From NCBI GenBank assembly GCA_033439295.1, contig JAVTLE010000001.1, positions 1,054,001 through 1,118,000 of the forward strand: DNA of 64,000 nucleotides. Direction: 5' to 3'. Below, piece after piece: positions 23,957 to 33,700 of this stretch. Positions within the stretch are counted from its first letter, which is position 1, and every line of letters starts with the position of its first letter. Under the pieces are notes generated by a model, which saw nothing but the letters and a program-made list of their open reading frames with translations, was not told the DNA's origin and ran no database searches. The stretch comes from Deuterostichococcus epilithicus (lineage: Eukaryota; Chlorophyta; Trebouxiophyceae; Prasiolales; Stichococcaceae). The position numbers and the translations under genes are program-made.

Positions 23957-25740
23957 ATGGCTGAAGGTTTGGTGCCCTACAGCGGCGATGAGGCCACCGA
24001 CCGCAGCTCTAGCGCCGACGCAGAAGGCGACAAACCTGCGCTGCCAGTTGCCCGCGCGGCCGCTGCCTCACTAGACTCTGCGAACGACGTCCCTCCCAGC
24101 AGGTGAGGCTGGGACTGCTGAAATGTCCTGATCTAGACCAGCATGCGCTGCGGAACGAGTAGAGTGTCGTGTTGGCGCTCAGGCCCTCGAAGCGGGCGCG
24201 GCTGGATGATGGGCGGCATGAGCCAGACATTGCTGCGCCACAAGTTGACAGCAGGCCAACTCTCCTGCGAAACTTTGCGCATCAGGAGGGAAACTTCGCG
24301 ACGACCGTGTTCATACCAGGTGCTGTTGCATGGCACATGCTTGGCGCCGTGTGGATGCTGGTTGACCCGGCCATGTTGCCCTGCTCACTTGCGCGGTTGA
24401 CATGCGTCCATTGCGACCTTTGTGATGCAGTGCAAATCACAGAGGTTCAGCGCGCAAGGCTGCAGAGCATCTACTTTGAGGCGCGCTGCCGCCCTGCATC
24501 GTACATACTTGATCAAAAACTTCTCAGCCCCACTGCCAGGTGCATCGTGATGTGTGCCTGACGTCTTCAAGTCACCTCCCTGCAGCTTCGCGCAGAGGCG
24601 CCCAGTCTGCAGATTGCAACCTGGAATGCTGCAGCCAACAGCCAGGTCAGCCATTGGCATGGCCGCCACGCATCGACCATGTCCTTGGGGTGTATGCCGC
24701 GTTGTATGCCGCAAATGGCTGACTCCGCCCATCGCGGCAGCTGACTCCATGCATTGTGGCAGGCGGCACGTGCCCATCAGGAGCTGCCCGTGGCATACCA
24801 TGTCAGTGTCTCCCGGACGGTGGCGCTGCGCTATGGCCAGGTGGAGGAAGTCGTGTCATCTCTGCGGCACCGCTTGCGGAAGCTGTCGAGGTGAGAGGTC
24901 TGCAAATGCGCTCCAGAAGGCGGCTGATGGATATAGCTTGCATCGTACGAGCTGAGCACCTTATCACGATGCAAAAGGAGGGCGCCGAACTTGCATGGGT
25001 GCTTCCTTGTAGGTTCACGGTCAGCTTTGGGCTCCTGGACATGCTGACAAACGACAATGCGTCCCGCGTATTTGTGTCGCTAATGATGGATGATGGCAAG
25101 GCTCAGGCAGGTGGACGCATGATGCGCCGTTGCGAAATTGTGGCTCCATGGTGGCTGTGTAGCCAGAAGCACCGGCATCTCTTTGATGCGGATGGTTCGC
25201 TCATTTCGTGCAGCTCATCACGTGCCGCCCTCGAAAATTTCCCTCCCACTGATACAGGTCTGTGACGTCATTAAGGCCGTCGACCGGACTTTTCGCCTCA
25301 ATGGCCTTCGCACCTTCCACGAGGTAGCAACTGCCACGGCTCATGAGGCATGTCACACTGCTCAACCCACGTGCACGCATTTTTGCATCCAGGTTGTGCC
25401 AAACACAGACGAGGAAATGTCCACCCTGGCTCGATGTCTTGTGTACAGGAGCCTCGCCCGCATATATCGCTGGCATGGGCATTCAGCGCCGACCGAGGCA
25501 CTGTCAGCACGGCGGTGGCAGGTGCCAATAACGCCGTTGTGCAGTCACCGCAACCCCAGACTGCGACTGCGATGGTATGCTTGCGCCGTGTGAAGACAGG
25601 TCATGAGTGCTTGTTGTCTCCTCATCACAAAAGGGCCGCCATGCCTGTGCTGTTGTAACATGGCGGCATCTCTGATGCAGGTTGAAAGCGTCTGCTGCCT
25701 GGTTGGACGAAAGCGGTACAAGCTCTGGCCGGCGTTGTGA
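23957..25740 (+). CDS. USB1: USB1-type U6 snRNA 3' exoribonuclease (2H phosphodiesterase fold)
   Basis: USB1 trims the oligo(U) tail of U6 snRNA and leaves a protective end, and so supports spliceosome function. Exons I can defend are 23957-24102, 24183-24319, 24763-24890, 25013-25106, 25258-25323, 25449-25574 and 25681-25740. Their sequence contains FAHQEGNFATTVFIP, then the first catalytic HxS as LPVAYHVSVSRTVALRYG (24799-24807), FTVSFGLLDMLTNDNASRVF, VCDVIKAVDRTFRLNGLRTF, the second HxS as EPRPHISLAWAFS (25461-25469), and the conserved end ESVCCLVGRKRYKLWPAL. One or two further exons must lie at 24,320-24,762, where LRAEAPSLQIATWNAAANSQ (about 24,589) is a good candidate. Intron after 25106 appears to start with GC. 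The start is the ATG opening MAEGLVPYSGDEA. Confidence 0.9.
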
Positions 25741-25977
25741 AGAGGGCCTCACAACTCTGACTGTCGTGCCCAGCAAGTATCTTGACCTCCAGACCCAGCG
25801 GTTGGCTCTCTGGCGCATGTGTTTCCACTCAGCTGCAAAGGCGCGTTGCAGCGCAGCCAGGGCTCGCCCATTCGAACTTGCCCGTCCAAGAAGGGGCGTT
25901 TGCGAAGTCTAGTGGCGACTGGCTGCAACATCTGTCTGCTCCGACCATTGCCAAGTTGCCCAGGTCCCTCACTTATT

Positions 25978-27124
25978 TCATTTGAGTGGCGTGGCGTCCT
26001 TGGCATATGTCTGCAATGCGGACCAAAAAAATGTCGTTGACCTATATCTGCCAGTACCCGTATGTGCCGTCTGTGAGCCTGCAGCCACACTATGAATGGC
26101 AGAGTCGTCTCGTGCATGACGGTAATTGCATATGTGGCAACCAGTGTGCATGAGGCTCACCCGCTTGCCGACGGAGAAGGGCACGTAGCGGTGCTTGATC
26201 ATGTGCCGGATCTGCCGCTTCATGGTCAGGAAGAACAGGACCAGCCAGTAGAGCAACAGGATGGGCCAGAAGACCGGCACGTCGAACGCCGAGAAAAACG
26301 TCGCGGCAAACCCCAGCAGCAGCGCCTTTGTCGATGAGTACCTGCAGTTGGAAATTACGGAAACTGGTGACCTGGGTCCGCTCGTCAAGACAAGTTAAGA
26401 AACCTGTACATGTCGCTCGACCGATGATACTGGAAAGCTGTCGATTGGGCATCGCAGCACGTTGGAGGCCTCTGCCTGTGACCCCAAAATGGTTTGGGAT
26501 GGGAGCAGAGGCCCGTGCACACGCTCGCCACTCACCAGAATTTGAACTCTGGTAGCCGGCGCACAAAGGGCTTGAACTCGTCGTTGCCCCTCGAGGGCAG
26601 CGTAGGCCCGTCCAGTGCCGGATCGACCTGCGAGTGGCAGACCACAGAATTAGGCGAGGAACAGCGCCTCACAGCAGCGTTGTGAAGCGAGGTCTGCCAA
26701 CCCCAGTGCATGAGGTAAGCGTATCACATCCCGGCAGACAGCGATGTACCAGGGGCAGCCCGCTGCAAACTGTGAGCCTCTGTGACCGCAGAACGCCCCA
26801 AATGTCTCCAGACACACGACCTGCAGTAAATCTGCAGTAATATGCACTGCCGGCGAAAATGTGCACTGCAAACTGCACCTGTGGCGACAGGAAGCCGAGC
26901 AGCAGGTTCAGGTTGAAGATGCCCAGGGCGTAGGAGACGATGTAGAAGCCCTTCAGGTACCACACTCGCAGCGCGAACAGGGCCGTCAGTGCCAGCCAGA
27001 TTACCCACCGCGTCGCCACCCACGGCGCGCTTTTGTCAAGCAGTATCTGCAGCCGCTGATTGAACTTGGCTGCGATCCTGCTGGAGCTGCCTGGCGGCGG
27101 CGGCTGGTCGATGTATCGCTCCAT
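25978..27124 (-). CDS. RER1: RER1, Golgi-to-ER retrieval receptor
   Basis: RER1 is a small four-helix membrane protein of the early Golgi that returns escaped ER membrane proteins in COPI vesicles. Exon 1 (26879-27124, 82 codons) encodes [12 protein letters not shown] and then two membrane segments in [20 protein letters not shown] and [20 protein letters not shown]. Exon 2 (about 26,538-26,628) gives [16 protein letters not shown]. Exon 3 (about 26,156-26,342) gives the third and fourth membrane segments, with [20 protein letters not shown] and the basic [20 protein letters not shown] short last exon (25978 to about 26,013) gives [10 protein letters not shown]. The C-terminal tail is shorter than in plant RER1 but the core is complete. 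The gene is convergent with USB1 (237 bp between stops) and divergent from MED11. Confidence 0.95.
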
Positions 27125-27634
27125 GGAGCTGCGCTGAGCTGGGAAGATTAGCAGTCGACCAAGGCCTGATCAAACTGCTGCTCTGATGTTCACAATTCTG
27201 ACCTGCGTGGCTGCCCGCAAGGTATGCGCGTCGCAGCTCATTCCAGCAGTTGCAGCATCCAATGAAGGCAGTGTGCTAGCACAAACAGCTCGCAACGGGC
27301 GCGTCTCCGAGTCTCGGCAGATCGCCAATCCTGGTGGGTGCAGCTCACCCTACCGCGTGCAATTGGACAGCGTGCTACCTTTGGTGGCGGTTCAATCGGA
27401 AGTACAGTACGCACGAATGACCGCCGACTCGCTGGCAAAGCATCTGTGTATTCGCCCAGGTGCTTCCGCTGTTTCCTGCAGGCTGTACTGTACCTTTCGG
27501 TGCAAGCTTTTCTGACACATAACTGCATAACAGCACTTGCAATCGATCGATATTAGTAGCAGGAATCCTGTGTCTGACGCTGTTGTAGGCCTCGAATCGC
27601 CCCTATACAATACTGGGACATCCCGACCGACTGC
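27125..27634. promoter_or_regulatory. Divergent intergenic region between RER1 and MED11
   Basis: These 510 bp separate outward-facing start codons. No exon or repeat stands out. A shared promoter is likely from layout. Confidence 0.45.
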
Positions 27635-28395
27635 ATGTCAGTCAAGCCAGCGGCTGTCCTGCGAATCGAAGAAGCTGAAGAGGTGCGCATGCTGATTTGA
27701 TGCAAGCAAAATGTGTCTTTGGGATCATGCACCCGCCCTCAATAGTACATTCTAGGTGTAAGCTTGAGGAACCTGCCCGGCGCTGCAGAAAATTGTGCAC
27801 AGCGTCGAGGTGGCCGCGCGGGTGACAGAGGAGCTGGCAAAGTTCGGTGGCACCAATTTTGACACGGTGTCTCAGCTGTCGGAGGAGTTCCTGGCAAACG
27901 TCAAAGTGAGCACCTATCTCAACGTCACACGTGTGCTTGACACGCTCATGGCGGGACTGCCATCAATGGCAACTTGCTTATTCTCACACCGAACCCACCC
28001 TGGATTCGTTTTGGTTGCACTTCCCGTGGCTGGGCCTTGCGCGCCATTGTTGTTCTCTTGAGACGACGGCAAGATCCTACTGTAAGCTTCACTGCTTGCA
28101 GGCCGCGCAGAGCATTTTGCAGGGCGTCATCAAGGAGCAGCCGCCGACAACGGTCTTCCAGGGACGCTCCTACATCCAACGGCTGCAGGCGGAGGCGGCA
28201 GCGGCGGCGGCGGCGGCAGCGGCGGCGGTCGAACCGCCAGCCAGCACCGGCGCTGGCGCCGGGGCTGAGGCCGCAACAGGAGCACAGCCGCAGGCGCTTG
28301 CCCTTTCAGCGTTGAAGCCGCTACAGGAGGAAGACATAGCTGTGCCGATGGACGCCACCGCCACACCGCCGGCGGGCAGCGGCCCCGCGCAGTGA
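27635..28395 (+). CDS. MED11: Mediator subunit 11-like protein
   Basis: MED11 is a small head-module subunit of the Mediator complex, which links activators to RNA polymerase II. Three exons join in phase (27635-27682, 27789-27905, 28102-28395) to give 152 residues. The core HSVEVAARVTEELAKFGGTN followed by FDTVSQLSEEFLANVKAAQS and ILQGVIKEQ matches the MED11 pattern of a 'V-E-A-V-EEL' helix, then F-x-x-V-x-x-x-L-x-x-x-I-x-E. A Tyr and Arg follow at SYIQRLQ. After that comes an Ala-rich, Pro-rich tail absent from typical MED11. The family is short and poorly conserved, so the name is likely rather than proven. The stop is only 77 bp before the next start on the same strand. Confidence 0.7.
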
Positions 28396-28472
28396 CAGCC
28401 ACACAGGCGACAGCAGGCTTGGCGGCCCGCCGCGGCGGTGTGTCCGGACATGCGCCGCCGCAGGTGCTCAGC

Positions 28473-30278
28473 ATGACCACCGGCCAGCGACAGGCTGCGG
28501 CGCAGCCGTCCGCGGCAGCAGCCGGCAGTGGCCAGAGCGGGGAGGCGGGTGCGCCGGACGGCTCCCAAGCCGCCGCGCAGCAGGAGCTGCCGGCTGCTGG
28601 CGCAGGGCGGCAAGGCAATGGTGCAGCACCAGGCAGCGGTGCGGCGCAGGCAGTCAGGTCGTTTGTGCCGGCGCGCACTGCGACGTACCTGAGCAGGCAG
28701 TACTGGGACGAGCGATTTGCCGAGGAGGACAGCTACGAGTGGTGCAAGGCAAGTCACGAGCAGATGTGGTCTGTGAATTGATTTGGGCCAAGGCCCTGCC
28801 TGGAGGCAGGCCAGTGCTGTGCTGCTGTGCCGCGCTGGGACCGCCCGTAAGCAAACCTACAACGCTGTGGCATTTGACACAACCGCGCTGCGGCGCTGCG
28901 CTGACAGCAAGCGCCGGCCGAAGAACAGGAACGTGGACATGGTGACAAATCTGCCCCGTGGCACATTTGGCTTCCAATGCACACAGGCTGGAAAGCACAA
29001 TCAAACAGTCACAGCCACACTTTGCCGCGCCGCAGGACTACTCCGAATTCCGCCATCTAGTGGCGCCGCACCTGCGGCCATCAGACGCCATCCTGGAGCT
29101 GGGCTGCGGCAACAGCGGGCTGGGGGCGGCGCTCGCGGCGGACGGCTTCCGCGACACCACCTGCACCGACTTGTCGGCCACTGTCGTCGCCAAGATGCGG
29201 GCCAAGGCGGCCGTTGCCGAGCTGCCCGTCAGGTACCAGGTGCGCCCGCTGCTGCGCTGCCCCGCCGGCGGCGCACCCACCCTCCTTGCATGCTTGCCTG
29301 GACTCGAGTCTGGCAAATGTGCAATTGCAGACTCGCAAAGTGCATCAACGACCTGGATAACCTGGCCAGAGCAACCTGCAGTGTCCGGTGCACTCTGCAA
29401 GAGCATCAATGCAGTCCAGAGTGCATGAAAGTGCCCATGACCGCAGGTCGCAGACATGCTGGCCCTGCCGTTCGAGGACGGCGCCTTCGATGTGGTGCTG
29501 GAGAAGGGCGCCATCGAGGTGGGGCGCCTGCCGCCGCATTGTGTCGTTAAGGTGTTTGCGGTGTGGAGTGGGAGATGCCGGAATGTGCTGGGAAGTACAC
29601 TGGCTGTGCTGGCGCCAGCCTCCGGCCGCCTCCGTTGGTTCGTGCGTGTACCTGCCCAGTGCATTTGCCCTGCATCTGTGTCGCCAGCACAGTACTGAGG
29701 ATAGCCTTACTGTGTTTGTGTGGCGGCAGGTATTCTTCACGGACAGCAGCAGCGCCTGGGACCCTCCAGCAGAGGTGGTTGCCTTGATCTTCACTCTGCT
29801 CCCGCTCCCTCCCCAGAGTTTCTCTGACCATCAGCCGCCGACGAGACTGCGCTGCAGAATTGAAAGATGACAAGAGCAGGCGGTGCTGAAACAGCCAGGC
29901 CCCACCTCTAGTCGAATCCTCTCGCCACCGCAGGTGCGGCAGCGGGTGGCGAAGGTGCTGGACGAAGCGCACCGGGTGCTTTCGCCGGAGGGATTGCTCA
30001 TCTCCGTCAGTTTCGGCCAGCCCTGGTTCCGCACGCCGCTGTTTCTGGCCGACCCGGCGCACACCTGGGCCTGCGACGTGTCGCGCTTTGGCGAAGACTT
30101 CGAGTACTACGTGTATGTTCTCCGCAAGGGGCGGCGCGCAGCTGTGCCCAAAAACGGAGCAGCACCGTCGGCGGCAGCAAAGCTAGGCCCGGTTGTGCGG
30201 TCGCGGGGTGAGCACGAGGAGGGACCCTCGCACGACCACATGGATGAGGAGAACTACTTGCTGCAGATGAGCCTGTGA
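28473..30278 (+). CDS. Class I SAM-dependent methyltransferase, EEF1AKMT4/METTL13-like
   Basis: The protein resembles the family that methylates lysines of translation elongation factor 1A. Five exons join in phase to 313 residues: 28473-28748, 29036-29239, 29447-29518, 29730-29774 and 29934-30278. An Ala/Gln-rich leader is followed by YLSRQYWDERFAEEDSYEWC, the first helix typical of this family. Motif I is ILELGCGNSGLG, the acidic motif II region is CTDLSATVVAKM, and the post-motif segment is ADMLALPFEDGAFDVVLEKG. Then come WDPPAEVRQRVAKVLDEAHR and LLISVSFGQPWFRTPLF. Intron 1 has a textbook GC donor (AAG then GCAAGT at 28749). The start is the first in-frame ATG after the MED11 stop. An upstream exon instead of this start is possible. 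Confidence 0.88.
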
Positions 30279-30721
30279 GTTCTGACGGAGGAAGTCTCAG
30301 CTGGCAGACCTTTGTGCTTTGGTGAAACCCAGCGACAACCTTGTGAAAGGTTGTTACAAAGCAGTCAGACCACACGTTGACCACTAGTCGCAAACTTGGC
30401 AGTGTGTTTCAGCTGCACGGCCCTGGATACGGCACCTGGCAGCTGTTCAGGAAACACCTGCTGCCGGTGGCTCATCTAAACCACGATCTGATGTCGGTTT
30501 CCCGCCGACTGGCAACCGAGAGCGGCCTGACAGTCCCGAGATTTCAAGGCCAACAGCCAGCAGCCTGCAGTTTGCCAGCCCACGCCCGCCACATCGACAC
30601 CCTTGGCCGCCGCCAGGCTCCTTGCCGCCGGCGGCTCTTGAGGCGGTCACAATGGCGCCAGCGGTTTCGTCGGGCGGGCCATGAGGCAGCCATTGCCGCG
30701 GCGGCCCCCATCGCCGGCGGC
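30279..30721. other. Convergent intergenic region before SMC6 stop, with partial repeat of the SMC6 end
   Basis: These 443 bp lie between facing stops. At about 30,627-30,652 is an imperfect copy of the SMC6 terminal codons and stop region (30,712-30,735): GCCGGCGGCTC, then GAGGCGGTC in both, about 86 bp apart. No gene is visible. Confidence 0.5.
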
Positions 30722-33700
30722 TCACGAGGCGGTCGCGTTGTCGCGCGCCTGCCGCATCTGGTGCACCTGCACGAAGTCGTCGGGAATAGGGTCGTCCCGT
30801 CCCCGCTGCGCCAGGTCCAGTGCCTTCTGCATTGCGCTCACGTCCTGTGTGTGCAAAGGGAGTCAGGGTTTAGGGTATATGGTCAGGGTCGGCCGATTGT
30901 CATCTCGCACGATGTGCTTCGAGAAGTCTGTGTCGTCTCGTCAGGCGATGTGCTGCATGATGGCTGGTGCAGATAGCTGTGGGGAGGCAACCGCGTTTGG
31001 CATGCCAAGCTGGGAGCTGAACTGCTGGCCAAACGCGGGCTTCGTTGGACGAATGGGGGGTGACAGCAGAGCGACAGGTCGTCGTGTCAAGGTCAAGTAC
31101 AAGTCGTTGTGTCCGGGATACGAGCACACCTGGGGGCTGAGCAGGATGAGCTGGCGGGTGGGGTTGTCCAGCGACATCTCGATGAGCAGCTGCAGCCCCA
31201 GCGTTCGGTTCATCGCGTCCATAAACTGCGCACAGGACACGGCACCCGCATCGCAGTGCGGTTGTGACCATTGCACGCGACACACTTCGACAACACATTG
31301 GCCGCGATTGGCCGCGCCCGGCACACGGTGCTGGCCTGCAGCCGCGCATCACGCAGCGACGTGCGAATGCAGGGTTCCGCCCCGGGGGGGCTGCGCCGCA
31401 GACGCACATCTGCAGACCTTGGGGATCACAATGCAGAACCAGGCGGGGCTGAAAACTGAGAACTCGACCCAACACAGCCGCACCACGTCGAACTCGTCCA
31501 GGCAGGCGAAGGGCACGCTGATGACGCTCTCCAGCGCCATGGTGAACGCCAGCGTGGAGTAGCTCCGCTCGCCGCCCGACAGCCCCTTCAAGTCCGACTG
31601 CAAGGGCGGCAGGAGGAACACATCAGCATGCAGGTGCGGTGTTGTACAGGTCAGGGTGCTCTGTCCGAGCGATGCCCGGCAGCCCCTTCAGGTCATACTG
31701 CGGAAACACGCATGCTCGACATGCAGCGGGGGACGCCTACACAGGGTGCCTGCGCCCGCCTGGTGAGTGGGGGGACCCGGCGGCGATGCTCACTGCTGAA
31801 ACCGATCTGTTTAGGGTTTCCGACCTGGAGCTGCACGGAGATTTCGCCTCCTTTAGACTAACATCTGGCGGCCAAAGACCTTGCCAAATGAGTGGCCCCT
31901 TACTGCCCGGTAGTGGTGTCAGGGGAGTGCCGGACGCCATGCATGACCAGACTCAGGTGCTAGGACCAAGGCCAACCAGCCCAGAGAGCCCTCTCAAGAA
32001 TACAACCCTCCGAAACGGCTCACCTTGTCCTGCCAGTTGCGCTTGGCGGCATCCCGCATGTCGGTGGACACGCACAGGTCCAGGGTGCCGGACCGCCGGT
32101 CCACGGAGATGTCCCCCAGGAACTGCCGGCACGCCATGTATCTGGCAGGCCAGGCCAAGACGCAAACGGGTCGGTCTTTCTTTTTAGGTTGAATATGGGT
32201 GTTGCTGTCTGAACCGGGTGTCTGCAGCACACGATGCAGGGGCAGAATGTTGAGAGTCGCCCGCAAGCCCCGAGCCGAAGCATGCAGCCTCCTGCGCAGC
32301 GGGCAGTCGGGTGCGGTCTGCAGGCTCCTGCGTCGGCAGTCCAGACTGACAGCCAAGGCGGCGCCGTGGAGCATGCGGTTGCATGCTGTGCAGTGCTGCG
32401 CCTCACGGGGAGGCTTCGCAAGCAACTGCACACTGCAGCAGAGCCGTATCATAGAACCTCATCTCCCTGGCAAAGGGCATGGAAGGAGGAGACGGGCAAA
32501 GTTTGAGAACGGGGCTGCGAAGGAAGCCGCACTCGCGGAAGCGGCTGGTCAAGATGTCCTGCGAGAACTTGCGCAGCTCCTTGTAGCGCTTGTGCCGCAT
32601 CGCCAGGCCCCGAACAGTGCGATCCACCACCATCTCCGCGCGTGCCAGGTGCCGCGAGTGCTGCTCCACCGTTGGCGCTAGCTCCAGGTGCGTGGTCTGC
32701 ACACGCAGCAGCACCAGGCAGGTCCAAAAAGAACCAGGTGAGCGTTATCGCGAGACAACGCGTCCTACTCTGAAGAACCACACCTCTGCGCAGGTGTGCA
32801 ATTGTCAGCTGCCACGGCCAGCTGCATGCGTGCGGACCCCGCCACCCGAGCCACCATGACGCAGCACGACCCCAGCGGCTGAGCAGCAAGCGCACGCGCC
32901 GGCTCTGTTAGGGGCTGGCGGTACCTGCAGCTGCGTGAGGGAAGCGCCGACGTCGCGCTCGCACTTGCGGATGCGCTGTTGCACCTCGTCCAACGCCTCC
33001 GACAGTCGCTGCGTGTGCCCCAGGTCCTCCTCCACCTGCGCACCAATTGCGGCGCAAGTACCTGATGGGCACCAGTCTGACAGGTGCACAGAGGGCGGTC
33101 GTGATCATTTCGTGGAGCGCACGCCGTCAGCCGGCCGGTGCCGTGCACCGCAGAAGAACCGACACATTGGGCAGCACGGAGCCAGGATGCGCGAGGGCGT
33201 GGGGAGCCTGCTGTTACATTCGAGCAAGCAGACTTGCAGATGGCGAGTCCAATCTTGTGAAAGCCTCAGGTGACATTGCTGTAACACAACCGGACAGCCG
33301 CCGGTGCCGCCACGGGTGGTCGCAGCAACAACAAAATCTTGCCTCTGACGCCAAACCCAACGAAGGAGATGCGCACCTGCTCAGGCGTGCGGGGTCCATC
33401 GGCGGCATTGGCTCGCCGGCCGGTGCGGCGCGGGCCCTGGGCTGCGGCCTCAGCCTCTGCTAGCCACGCGGCCTGGACTGCCCGCCGCGAATCAGCTGCC
33501 TCCTCCTCGCTGCACACCTGTCGCACAGCAGGGCGGCAGTTTCGGCCGCGACGTCCCGTGTGCGGCGCCACCAGCGTGCTGGGCCTTTCGACAGCCAGTT
33601 GCCAGTGGACTCCATGACGTGGCCGTGGACATGGCCCAGGGTTTGACTGCACTCGACTGGGTGCGTCTGTGTCGCGTGTGTGAGGACAGGTAGCTCCCCA

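Noticed and set aside
27635-30278. MED11 and the methyltransferase as one fused protein
   Set aside because: A TGA stop at 28393-28395 separates them and each has its own conserved architecture.
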